Source: Paracamarosporium sp. OC-R06-R3
Lineage: Eukaryota; Ascomycota; Dothideomycetes; Pleosporales; Didymosphaeriaceae
Direction of reading: 5' to 3'
NCBI GenBank assembly: GCA_019828545.1
Contig: JACVRA010000109.1
Location: 248,001 to 312,000, forward strand
Length of the DNA: 64,000 nucleotides
Shown: in pieces, positions 11,301 through 22,776 of the stretch
How the letters are laid out: every line of letters starts with the position of its first letter
How positions within the stretch are numbered: the stretch's first letter is position 1
Made by a program: the position numbers and the translations under genes
The notes under the pieces: model-generated
Seen by the model: only the letters and a program-made list of their open reading frames with translations
Database searches by the model: none
Told to the model about the DNA's origin: nothing

Positions 11301-11790
11301 TATCTTCTCCCGGATTCGCGAGGAAACAGAGCTACAACATAACGAGCCCATACCCACACATAAATTCTTTGGTTGGTTTAGTTCCATCTTAAGGTCAGCA
11401 ACCTGGCAATATACAATAAAGTTCATATCTATTTTCGCGCCTGCCGCCATCGTTATGGCGATGCTTGCTGCAATACTAAGTCCCATCATTTTGCTCTGGT
11501 TGCGCAAAATAGATAAGGGATTCACAGCTGTCATAACTGTATTACTCTTACTGCTAGATGCAATACTTATAGTCCCAATCATCATACAGAGTTCAGATCA
11601 GATCGGACTCAATCTTGAAGAGCGTATCCGCGAGGCTCAACGAATCCGCGAAAGGGATCATAAAAGGCGCGAAAAGGAGAAAAGGCGGAGAAAGCAAAAG
11701 GCTGGTGAAGATCCAGAACAGGATGGTAGCGAGAGCACGGACAGTAGCGAGAGGGATAGGTCCGGTTTGGCAAGGAAATGGACAATGTAA
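8313..11790 (+). CDS. Large fungal CorA-like membrane protein
   Basis: Three exons, 8313-9795, 9843-10091 and 10247-11790, about 1,091 residues. Introns are 47 bases (GTAAGT...CGAACAG) and 155 bases (GTAAGT...GCTAACAATAAATATAG), both phase-consistent. Residues 1-230 are disordered and charged. The middle holds the CorA-like cytosolic domain (RVILVEDLNPSLVDLLGATLDIPP and later WSRDFDGCNF), then a Pro-rich linker encoded at 10370-10500. The C-terminal part has helix-rich CorA segments, then a hydrophobic pair (PLSFVASLFSMQVHEL and the next helix) and two more hydrophobic helices before a basic Arg/Glu/Lys tail. Bacterial CorA conducts Mg2+ through a GMN-containing loop; here that position reads SMQ, so metal transport cannot be assumed. 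The start is the first ATG giving an open frame. Confidence 0.75.
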
Positions 11791-12670
11791 TAAGATTCAT
11801 GAGTCACATGGAAAACAGACCGAGTGAAGTTAGTTTGTAAACTCTCCTCGAAGGCCACAAAGCTATTACGCTGTGAAAGCCTCCTTAGCGGTCCATCGCT
11901 GGAATACAAAAGCATGTCGGCTAAAACCTCTTCAAGCATAAGTGGCTATATAAGGCCTCCATATTGGTTTGGCAACAAAGAAACAGGAATGAATCTACCA
12001 GTATCACACTTGGAGTGGAACAAACATGGACATTCGTGTGATACCATTATATATTTAGTCGTGGTCATATTACGGTGTCGTAAACCCGCAATATAAAGCA
12101 AACAGTGGACCGTGAGACTTCTTAGAGGTCGCTTATAACGTTACAGTGGCTGGCTGCTCTCGATTAGAATTATTATCTGCAGTTAATCAGCACAGTCGCA
12201 TTCAGTAAAATACCTCTCAATAAGTACATTTCCATAGTTAAAAGCTTCTTTCCTTTTAGTACACTTATTATTATTTGCTTTTAAATTTTTAGGGCATATA
12301 ATTAAGAGCATGCTAAGAAGAGGCCTTTTAAGTGCAATCAGAAGGCCATCACTTAACCTTTGTGAGGTTCTATCATCTAGCTGGGCATATACTAGGCAGA
12401 AGCCTCCGTCGTGCATGAAAATCAATCAAACCGTGCAGAGCCAGGGCCTGAACTGGAACAGATGGACCAATGAGAACGTTGATAGTTTGAATCCTTGCAA
12501 AAGAAGGCAAACGGTGTCAGCTCAAAACTCTTAAAATCCCGCATAAGAATGCGAATATTAGCCAGCCGCCATTCTAGCTTGAATTTCTGTTTCGTTCGTA
12601 AGTTTTTGTTTTGCACCAAACGGGGGCGCCGTGTTCTGTGACCACCTTCCACGATCCACAATAACTATAT
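11791..12670. other. AT-rich intergenic stretch with decayed repeat copy
   Basis: 880 bases between the CorA-like and HET genes, AT-rich, with stops in all frames. It holds repeat copy B. No gene seen. A TATATATG stretch lies just before the HET start codon. Confidence 0.6.
12179..12347 (+). repeat. Decayed direct repeat, copy B
   Basis: Partner of the copy at 6580-6698, in the same orientation. The two matching blocks (12179-12216 and 12317-12347) lie about 50 bases further apart than in copy A, so one copy has an insertion or the other a deletion. Together the copies bracket the Fig1-like and CorA-like genes. Confidence 0.5.
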
Positions 12671-15248
12671 ATGATGGAGGAGACCATGCGACTCCCAGGC
12701 CTAGACCCAGACAGCTCCGCAGCTGAGTTGAACATAGAGCGTCTTAGGGTCTGGCACCGCGAGTACACAACTAATGGCCCAAATGTGCATCGAACAGCAG
12801 TTCCCATGGGAGCAAAAGTGATCGAGGATGTGACTGGGGAGGACCTATACCTTTATAATGTGCCAACGAGTACACCCCGCGAAAAAGGAGCACAAGATGT
12901 TGACTCAGACCCCATTGATGCCGAAGATGTGCAAAACCAGATACAAAAGTCCATATCAACGATGCACGTCTCACGAAAACTTTGCGATAGATGTCACTAC
13001 CTATTCGACCACTGGCCAGATTTTTTGTCAGAAGAGAAGAAAGAGGATGGATATGGAAAGTATAGGGTTATTAGAACGTGCAGTACGTATGACATAGAGG
13101 CGGCAGCCCAGCATGGATGCAAATCTTGCGCTTTCTTGCTTTACCGATTGAAAGAAGCGGAGATACTGGATAGATTTCGCAGGATCGAGAAGCGTTTAAT
13201 GGTTCTCAACGAGAATTCTGCAATATACTTAATCGCTAGGGCGAAGCTAAGTGAAGGCGACAAGAATGAGTTTTACGAATTCTATCTAAGCTTCCCTGGT
13301 ATTGCCAGTTACTCTGCAGTCTCATTTCAAGGAGATATTGCCAATCCCCAAGGTTAGTAAGACATAATTGATTTAGCGCTTGATCATGCTAATGAGCCAA
13401 GATGATCAGTATGATGATCCGACTGACGATTTTGAAGCTATGGAAAAATGGCTAAGCACATGCAAACATCACGAATCTTGCCAAATTGTTCCTGGACAGT
13501 CTCAAGATGAACGCCCCACCAGATTGATATGCATTGCCAACAAAGCTGTCAAAATAGTCCTGACGGAGCAGTGGGAGACCTTGCCTCATTACGCCACCCT
13601 CAGTTACTGCTGGGGCGGTGCCGACTTTATCAAGACCACGAGGGACAAGCTGGAAGCATTCCTTAATGACATACCCTTCGAAGATTTGCCGAAAACCTTC
13701 CAAGACGCCATCTACATTGCAAGGAGACTTGGGCTAGAATATATTTGGATCGACGCGCTTTGTATTATTCAAGCTAAGGGTAACGAGCACGCCAGTGATT
13801 GGTACCAGGAATCAGGCCGAATGCGATACATCTATGGTCATTCATACATAAACATCGCTGCCTCGATCGGGAAGAATCCTCACGAAGGATGTTTTCACGC
13901 GCAACCACACTACAAGGCTGGTTTTCTTACTCGAATCATATCTGGCGAGGTGTCCAGGTCATTGAAATTTCGAGAGCATTGGCAGAATCACGAGAGAATG
14001 ACAGATTACACCCACTTGGCAAGCAGAGCATGGGCATTCCAGGAAAGGATTTTGGCTCCTCGAACAATCTATCTGACTAGACAAGGCCTACTATGGGAGT
14101 GCAGGTTCTCAGTTGCATCTATTTCCTTTCCGGGCAATATTTTGGCCTCTTCAAGCTTGCATTCGATATGTCAGGAAAACGAAGCATGGCCGTGGTTTGA
14201 CATTGTCGTATCTTACTCTAAAGGTCGTTTGACAAATTGCGAAGACAAGCTGCCTGCACTTTCTGGTATCGCTAAACGGCAACACGAAGTAAGTGGTGAT
14301 ACATATCTAGCGGGGATGTGGAGAGCTTCCCTTAAAGAGCGTCTCGGCTGGTGTGCCATTTCGAAGGGAAGAAGATCAGATCCACAAATACCTACCTGGT
14401 CGTGGGCATCTCTTGATGCTGATATATGGTATGGAAAGAATGATATTCGCCACATTGAGGTATTAGATGCCCGGACGACTCTTAAAGGGAATGATCCCTT
14501 TGGTGCAGTTATTGGCGGAGAACTTCAATTGAGATGTACTGCCATGGTTCCCGGTTATCTCGCAACGCCACAAGAATCAGAGGAGGCCAGAGTTGTTCTC
14601 TATACCTCAAAGCAAGAGTTTCCTATCAAAATAGATGCTTTAGAGGATGTCATCGAAGCCGGGAGCTCTGTTGTGTTATTGCCACTTGTGATTGGCAGCA
14701 ATGGTTCTACTCGAGGTGGCGTGTCCGCTACAAACCCAAGGCTCAGAACATTGTATGAGAAAATAAAAAAGCATGGGAAGACTGTCCAAGGCCGATCTGG
14801 AGAACCAGAGATTCAACTCGATAGTAACAGTATAGCCCGACGCGACAACCGCGAATATATCTATCAAACGGAGCTCCAAGCCCGTGGTTTGGTCCTTCAG
14901 GCCAGTCATTCTCTAGAAAAGGGTCGGTTCCGGCGGATTGGGTATTTCGACTTTGGGTACGATATGCGTCATCTCCTAGCCGAGGAAACGAAGGACTACT
15001 ATCATGAATTTTTGGAAGTTGTGAACGAAATCGGCGCAGAGACGGCGGAATCGATGTGTGCGGAGCTTTGGACACCACCAGAGCAAATCTCTGAAGATAA
15101 AGACATCCTCAACAAGGAGAGTTCTGCAAATGAAGTGAGGAGTACGGGGTCGACAAGCGGTCAAAGACTACAACCGGGGGCCGAAAACAGTGCTATTTCA
15201 CCAGCAGCTGTACATCCTGATGCCCGATATGTTATCACAATTGTATAA
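12671..15248 (+). CDS. HET-domain (heterokaryon incompatibility) protein
   Basis: Two exons, 12671-13352 and 13402-15248, about 842 residues. The intron (GTTAGT, branch GCTAAT, acceptor CCAAG) is the only phase-correct join I found. The N-terminal region has the Cys-rich module often preceding HET domains (CDRCHYLFDHW and GCKSCAFLLYRL). The HET core is complete: YATLSYCWGG, then YIWIDALCIIQ, a YGHSYINIAAS stretch and SRAWAFQERILAPRTIYL with LLWECR. HET proteins trigger growth arrest or cell death after fusion of genetically different hyphae and are commonly expanded in Pezizomycotina. No partner gene (NLR or second het locus) is adjacent, so its recognition specificity is unknown. Two Met codons at 12671 and 12674 are both possible starts. 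Confidence 0.88.
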
Positions 15249-15605
15249 CTCTACAGGACATAACGCATGAATGAATCATGCGGTTGGCACATCATTGTCT
15301 GACGACTGGGTCTTTTCTAATAATTTTTGTTCTTTTCCCTGCCACCCTGAGTGTTCCTTTACGGTATAGACGCCCCAAATTCAAATCCAGGTACGCCTCC
15401 CTTCACTTTGTTTCTGTCTTGTGACAGTGACCACTAGGATCGGGGGGTAGTTTCTGCTAGGTGTATGGTTGCCTTTTCTTGCAGCATGTCATTTGTATTT
15501 ACGGATCTCTTCTGTCTCGTCTTTTAAATAGCCTTGCCAGCGTAAAGTAGCTCTGCACTAAGACCTTAACGCCATGTAGAGATCGAAGTACAACTTTTTC
15601 TTAGC
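15249..15605. other. Intergenic, convergent 3' ends
   Basis: 357 bases between the convergent HET and P450 genes, presumably the two 3' untranslated regions. Nothing else seen. Confidence 0.6.
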
Positions 15606-17477
15606 TCAAACCCCTCCCTTCCAATCCCTCTTTTTTATCCTCGCGGGCATCCCCTCAGCAGGCTTCGCAGCCGCCATAAGCACCTGGTACATCCTCTCAC
15701 CGTAACATTCCTGCGGTCCACTCTTGCTCGCACCGTAACTCGCCCAGATACTGCCATCACCATCCAGCTTATCTAGCTCCTCAAAAGCAGCTCTGATGTC
15801 GTATTCCCTGATGGTAAGCGCCAGTATGATACGCAGTTCGATTATCGCAAGTTCCTGACCGATGCAATTACGCGGGCCCTTTTCGAAGGGTCGATATGCG
15901 TTGGGAGGGATGTTCTCGCTGTTTGGTGAGAGGAAGCGCTCGGGCTTGAATTCATCGGCGTCGGGACCCCATATGCGTTGGGAGCGGTGCATCAGGTGGA
16001 GGATCGGCCAGATCATCTGGACGGTATTAGTTCAGCTAGATCTCGAATGAGCTGAACAAATTACTTACGCAACCTTCTGTGGGTAACATATTCCCTGTAA
16101 CAGGATCTTTGATAAAGTAGTCTGGCCGACCATCTCGAACCGTAGAACCTGGAGTCCATAGCCGCAATGTTTCTTTGATGATTGCGAGGGCATAGTCGCA
16201 TTTGTTGATGATGTATGGATCTTTTCTGATCTGCTCGAGGGCAGCGACGCCGGTGCCGAACACTTCGTCCATCTCGCGGCGAACTTTTGAGAGCGCTCCA
16301 GGATGCTGAGCGAGCATATGGTAAATGTAGCAGATCGTAGAAGCAGTGGTATCGTGGCCAGCAAAAATGAGAATCAACATGTTATCGATCATGGCGCTTC
16401 GGAAGGCCGGATCCAGAGTCGCGCTCTTTGAATCTATGTCTTGTCCGCTCTCCTTGAAGTACGCTTGAAGCGCAAGATCGATGCCTGACTTCTTTCTCTT
16501 TTTAGATGACCCTATTGTTTCACGAGCATTGAAGCGTTCGTTGATGATAGCGCCAATATACTGGTCCATCTGCCTTTTGTAGTATTTCATAGCCCATGGA
16601 CGGATGGGATGCTTCCGATGGAAAGGGTTGAGTGACTGCGAATCCTCCATCCAGCTGAGGATGCTTCTCAAAGCGGAAACGAATTTGTTTTGTTTTTTGA
16701 ACGACTCAAAATCGTGGTCGAGAACGATTTTACCGATGATGTCGACAGTAAGTTTGGTTGCATCTTCTTCAAGGCGAAATATTTCGTTACGGGTAGCATG
16801 TTGTTCAAGCGCTTGCACATAATCCTCGAAAACGACTAGAATCTGAGGTACCTGCTCCATTAGATACTGGATTGAGAAGCCAGGGTTGAAAGCTGCTCTT
16901 TGTTGTTTCCACACTCCACCCTCTGATATCAGCATGTTGTTCGGGCCTGCTATCGGCGCGACAAAATCGTGGAATCTCTACGTTGCACAATGAGCACATG
17001 TATGAAGCATTGTCCACTTGAAATACGTACATCTGTCTTGTACATCATGGGGTCTGCAGAAATTGCAGCACTCAAATCTCTACGTGGTTTTAATTGCATG
17101 TTGAAGTCCCATCAGGGAAAACTCACGGGTCAGCAACCATTATCATAGGCTTCTCGAAAGGAACAGTATCCATGTAGAAGACAGAAGGCAAGTTATACTC
17201 TTTTTGAAGATAAGTGCCGAATGCCTGTGGATGAACGCGTTTGGGAAGCTTAGAAGTGACTTTTCCAATGGAAACCAGATGGCCCCAGACAGGATGATGC
17301 GGAGGTCCAGGCTGGCATACATGGTTAGCTGTCTATCGAAGACGTGGAAGAAGGGAAACGGACTAGTTTGCTGAATTTTCTACGATGCTGAGCGAGGGAC
17401 ACGATGGACTTCACGATCCATGCCAGTACCAGCGCAGCGATGGCTGTTACCGTGGGGTTTTTGTTGAGGAATGACAT
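15606..17477 (-). CDS. Cytochrome P450 monooxygenase, family not assigned
   Basis: Five exons: 17364-17477, 17127-17311, 17031-17079, 16069-16977 and 15606-16016, about 555 residues. All joins keep phase; the first donor (GTCCGT) is unusual. The first exon encodes a membrane anchor (TVTAIAALVLAWIVKSIV). The second begins with the Pro-rich hinge PGPPHHPVWGH. Later come the I-helix AGHDTT, the K-helix KETLR and the haem-binding loop FEKGPRNCIG with the Cys ligand. It is therefore a complete, apparently functional microsomal P450. Some segments recall P450s of sterigmatocystin-type pathways, but that is only an impression. No polyketide synthase, NRPS, terpene cyclase or transporter lies beside it, so it is a solitary P450 and its substrate cannot be inferred. 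Confidence 0.88.
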
Positions 17478-19205
17478 GTTTGAGATCTAGGCAGCGTGCA
17501 TCAAATGAACTGTCAGATGCTGTGGAAGTCAAAAGACGACCCCGCCACGTTAAGGGAGAAGTGGTGACTCGGTGCAACGGATGTGCAGCAAAGTGACGCG
17601 GTGCGACATCAAGTGTCCGACTTGTACAAGCACCGCTCGGGAGGACCTTGACATGATATAGGTGATTTGTGATAGGCACTTGTAGTGGCTTACATTGCTA
17701 CCTACAGCGCCACACTACGAAGGTATTGCCTTTATTGATCAAGCCTGTTGATGCATGGCGTAAGCCTTAGATCCTCCGCGCCAGCTTAAACCAACAGCCA
17801 CCGACGCACCAAAGTAAACTAGTGCAAGACCATGAAAACACAGAAAATAGCAAAGCTTCCATATGAGCATATAATGCCACGCCTGAGACTGAAATTAAGG
17901 TAGGTTGAGTAAACCCCAAATTCGAAACAGCAAGAGGACTTAGCAGGAAGAGCAGTGATGGAGCTAAGGGTATCGCAACTGACAGCCATGCGTCTTTTTG
18001 GCTCCTAGTGACTGGCCTACTTCCACCACGGTGCTGGGCCATACCAATTGTTCTCGAAATATGGCCTTTGGCGTGTATTACTTTCTTCGAGTCGTGATCA
18101 TTGGCTCGCGATTCTGGTGTGATGAATTTATAACGATGCTGTTTCTTCATGGACGCAGAGCTGCTGATCAGTGTATGACACATCAAGTTATGGCGTTACG
18201 TGTGCAAGTTTCAACGATTGCTGCTTATTGTCCATATATTATCCACACGTGCACTTTGGAGTGGGCTTGACTTGGGGGAGAGCCTGTTGAATTGCGTAGG
18301 TACAGAGAGAATGCTTCATGGAGTAACATGGAAATCTGTGAATAGAATCAGATGCTGCATTGAATTCTACCCAAACATCATGGCAACCGATTTAATCGGT
18401 GCACCTGTTTATGGCTCTTGAACATCGTTTGAAGAGCCGCGCAATGATGGGCAATTTATCAATTGCTGGCCAATGAGAAAAGTCGAGCACGCTGATTGGC
18501 CAAGGGACTCCAGAGGCTGAAACATTGGCTCCATGCGCAACACAGGAGCTTCCATTCCTTCGCCAGCAATTCGTTCTGTTCTTTCGGCAATTTCTGTTGA
18601 TGATGCGTGCAGTCCGCGTGGCAGCATGATAAGCTCGACCACGGCGACGGCGGTGGAGAGTCTGGCTGAGGGGTGCCGTCGATTTCGAGTCGACAGCACG
18701 CAGCCGTCGGGGTGTTTCAATCTCTGGTCGAACAGCGCGCGTGCCATCCCTGTAGCTGTTGCAGCCCGCCCCTGAAGTGTTGCTGTTTCTCGTCCCTCCA
18801 GCCAGCCTTCGATCGTGCCACGAAGCCCAGCGTCGCCGCGTCCCTGTTTCTGGTCCCATCGCCTGCTCAATTACTTGTTCCAGCGAGTCCTGGCAGCCCT
18901 CGGCGTGGCCTCGCCTCAGCGGTCCCTTCTTCCCCGGAAACCCCAGCCCTACCGCGCATCTGTGGAGCTCGTCTTCGCCCGCCGCGTCCAGCACTTGTCC
19001 CTGCAGTAGCCCAACGACGTTGCAGCCAGCTCCGAGCTATTAATTTCAAGGGCCCAATATCGGCGCCTCTCCAGCCCCCTTCAATCTCTCGCAACCGCTA
19101 CCGCCTGCTCGCGCTGCTGAAGGCTCACAGCCTCCTTTCTCGTCTCCTGCAATTACACGCGCGCGTGGCCGCCAGCCGTTCATATTGCAACGCCGCCCAC
19201 CTACC
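17478..19205. other. Intergenic: promoters of the P450 and septin genes
   Basis: 1.7 kb between divergent starts. The left part (17.5-18.4 kb) is AT-richer and has only a weak open frame on the minus strand (17767-18183). The right part (about 18.6-19.2 kb) is C/T-rich and probably the septin promoter and leader. No convincing gene. Confidence 0.5.
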
Positions 19206-21041
19206 ATGACAACGCCAGCTAGGTCGCCCCAGCCCCTACCGCTAGACGGCTCTCCCGACAGCGCCGCGCTGCCAAAACCTTCCCAACAGCTCAGCGGCGA
19301 CGCACAAAGCGGATCCCACCGCTCCAGCTTCAACTTCCTGCGCCGCTCCAGCGAAAACCGAGGTCGTAGCACGTCCGGAGGCAAGATGAGCAAGAAACAA
19401 AAGGCACTTGCCCAAGAGGAGGCGCTGCGCAGACAGCGGGAAGCCGCGATGCGACAGCCTCCCCCGCGCCTTCCCAACCACTCGCCGCTACCCCAGATCG
19501 ACCACTTCGGCGGAGACGACGCACGACCCGATTCCATTGCCATTGTGTCTAACAAGGTTGGCAATTATAGCCAAAACTTCAGCAGGCCCTCGATGGACCA
19601 CAAGATGCCGCCCAGCACCAACATCAACGTGCCTGTACCACCCATGCCTGGCACCTCGCCGTCGTACATGGACTACGATCCCTACCCGCGCACCGAGAGC
19701 ATGACCCACCGCGGCCGCTACAGCTACGCAAGCAGTGCCGTCAGCACCATTGGCGTCAACAGCCCTCGTCGTGTGCGAAGGAGGAAAGACCCGACTCCCT
19801 TCAAGTGAGCATCATCGCAGCTGTACACTACCATTGCGACTAACTCGAGTAGCATCCTCGTTATTGGTGGGAAGAGCTCTGGCAAGTCCTCGTTCATCGA
19901 ATTCCTCCGCACCGCCCTCGCCTTGCCTGCAAAGAAACGCCCGCACACCCCTTCCCCTCCTGCCTCGGCTGTTGCGCCCGATTCGCCGTTCACGTCGCAA
20001 TATCTCGAGACAGAAGTAGACAGCGAGCGCGTTGGGGTCACTCTGTGGGACTCTCAAGGCCTGGAGAAGAATATAGTCGACTTCCAGTTGCCTGTGATTA
20101 CCGCCTTTCTAGAGTCCAAGTTCGAGGACACGTTCACTGAGGAGCAAAAAGTCGTACGAGCACCTGGCGCCAAGGATACTCACATCCATTGTGTTTTCTT
20201 AATCTTGGACCCATCTCGTCTTGACGCTAATATCGCTGAGTCGAAGAAGCCCGGCAGCCAAGTCGTTGGTGGTCTGGACGAGGCGCTCGATATAAGCGTA
20301 CTCCGTGAAATGCAAGGCAAGACAACCGTCATACCTGTCATCAGCAAGGCTGATACAATAACCTCTGCGCACATGCGCCATCTGAAGAAGCTGGTCTGGG
20401 ATACACTAAAGCGCGCAAAATTGGACCCGCTTGAAGCGCTTCACCTCGACGAGTCAGATGACGAAGAAGGCGAATTTGATGAACGCGACGAAGATGCGTA
20501 CGTTCGATCAGGCGATGATGGCGACTCCGAGATACTCAACAAGATCATCGACGAATCCTCTTCAGACGAAAAGTCCGATGCCTCATCGCACCGCTCTGGT
20601 TCGCAATCGCCTTCGACATCCCCACCGAGCGCAAAGAAGAACCACGCTAGGAAGCCGTCTGCGATGTCTGCCTCAATTGACAAGGAAGACCCAGAAGGCC
20701 CGTTCCTGCCTTTGAGCATCATCTCCCCAGACCCGTACGAGCCTGGAGTCATTGGTCGCAAGTTCCCGTGGGGTTTTGCCGATCCGTACAATGAGGAACA
20801 TTGCGACTTTGTCCGCTTGCGGGAAAGTGTCTTCAGCGAATGGCGTTCGGAGCTCCGCGAGGCGAGCCGAGAGCAGTGGTACGAGGGTTGGAGGACGCAA
20901 CGATTACAAAAGGCCCCCGCTGGGCGAAGAGTGACAACGTCGGACGGGCTGGCGAGCAAAAAACTCTCAGTCCCATCGCAGAACGGTCGCGCAGTCAGCG
21001 CAGGCCGTGATGTCCGCCACCACCAAAGCACACCCTACTAG
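19206..21041 (+). CDS. Divergent septin-type GTPase (possibly the filamentous-fungal AspE-like group)
   Basis: Two exons, 19206-19804 and 19853-21041, about 595 residues. The 48-base intron (GTGAGC, branch GACTAAC, acceptor GAGTAG) splits an Asn codon immediately before the P-loop. The first 199 residues are disordered and Ser/Pro/Arg-rich. The G domain then shows GGKSSGKSS (G1), a degenerate G3 (WDSQGLE instead of DTxG), an SKAD G4 and the septin-typical late segment GRKFPWGFADPYNEEHCDFVRLR. A long acidic Ser-rich insertion (about residues 385-450) interrupts the domain between G4 and that segment. The C terminus has no clear coiled coil. Septins form filaments at septa and growth sites; the altered G3 and big insertion suggest a non-core, accessory septin. 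Assignment to AspE is tentative. Confidence 0.78.
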
Positions 21042-22776
21042 CCGGCGCGAAATCCTCCAAGACTCTTGACTCTTGGAAGTACGGCATTGATTGAACACCA
21101 CCATCGCCACGCACGGAAGGCGGCAAACCCTGGCACTTTCCCTACAACCAAAACCATTACCGGAACCCTTTCATGTGTACCTTCTTTTGTTACTTGATAT
21201 ACCTCATACCCCTATACTTCTATTCGTATGTCGATGGCAAGACTGGGACATCACGTTTTCATTTGGTTACATTGCATCACTTTTCTTTGTATTTGAGTAT
21301 GCGCATACCCCTCCTCCTGTTTCGAGTTGATGCCTTTCCACAACGGCTGGTCCAAGGGATTCCCACGGGTGCCCAGGGCGGACCGGTCATGTTTACGCTG
21401 GGCGTAATGCTTGGTGCTCGCAGAAGGGCAGGGCAGAACATGTTGTCCGAGAGCACATTGCATGCGGAGACAGTGCGGTTGTTGCCGGAGTTGGGTGGGT
21501 GTGCGTGCGTTAGTCAAGCATTACACATGTAGATATACCTTAGTCCCTTCGATCGAGTGCGAATTGACGTCTTCACTTCTCTCTTCCGCTAAGTCGCATC
21601 CCCTTCAAAATCCACACTGAGCCAGGACTCACGTCAGTCGCGCCCCTCCTCACCAAGTAAGCACCCGTGCTACTATGTAATTTCTCACCTCCATCCGCAC
21701 CCCCCTTTACCACACCAGCACGCACGCATACATGCATGCGGGCGGAAAATTGCCCTCTCCACACTCGCCCTCCGTGCTCTACAAATACACTAACTAGGCT
21801 ACATAGTGTACCATCTCAATTAGCGGCCAGCCCCTGCGTCGCGCACGGAGTGCCGCTCAGGGTTCGGCATCGCTTAGCCTGGGAAGGCACGGCACGTACT
21901 AGCTTCCATCGCGTTAGCGCCTTGGCGGGCGCGGGAGCAAGGCGCGGGTGCGGTTGCGCGGTGTCACGTGCGGGGTGATTGACCTATCGCTGGGGAGTGC
22001 GGCGGTGGAGAGTTGGGGCGGGAGATGAGATATGGGTAGGTAGGGGAGGGTGTGTTGTCGTAGGCGATAATTCATTTTCGTGAGGGCAGGGGACTAGGCT
22101 GGGATATGTATGTTGGGGATGCATGCCGTGCCATGGTGTACGGGCGCGTGCGGTTTTCGACACGCAGATGTATCCGTTCCGATGCATGGGTAGTGGAAAG
22201 GACGAGGGTGGGCGCACGACATGGCATGGCACGCGGAGACAACACACAGCGATGAGGGTAGTGGTTGAGTGAAGCAGTATGTACGACATCTCGCTATGTT
22301 TCGACACCCGAGGCGTCGTCTCTCGGCTCTCCTCTCTCCTCTCCTCTCCTCGCACAAACATTACATACAGATTTGTCAGTCATCCAGTCAGTCAGGTCCA
22401 AGGCCGTATTCAACCACGTCCGTCCGTGTACAACTTGCCTCCTCCCCAACACTGTCCACTGTCTCCGGAAATAACAACAGAAAAGGTCGACGCGCGGGCC
22501 GGGGTATATAACATTGGGTATTAATAGGATGTACGGGGGTATCGATCGTGCAGTAAGATGCGACGCAGAATGGAAGGGAAATGATGACGGCCGCCGCGCG
22601 AGAACGCTATGCTATGTGCAAAGTAATGATGTTCGCTAAAAGGACGATTTGATGGGACGGAGCGATGGGCGCCGAAGCGTGAAAAGGAAAAGGATGCGCA
22701 CGGGGTGCAGCATCGTGGTGGTGATATGTGGTCTGTGAAGCGTTCCCAGAGAAGTCGATCAAGAAGCGGCCTGGCT
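21042..22776. other. Intergenic, convergent 3' ends
   Basis: 1.7 kb between the septin and half-RING genes, which converge. It includes a pyrimidine-rich tract near 22318-22353 built of CTCTC units. Small open frames have no family features. No gene supported. Confidence 0.5.

Noticed and set aside
15375..15390. TTCAAATCC-like string resembling a tRNA B box
   Set aside because: No A box at a suitable distance and no cloverleaf can be drawn around it; similar strings near 22865 and 40376 also fail.
17767..18183. 138-codon open frame on the minus strand with two hydrophobic stretches, upstream of the P450 gene
   Set aside because: No recognisable family, no conserved motif, and this length can arise by chance; it overlaps the expected promoter region.
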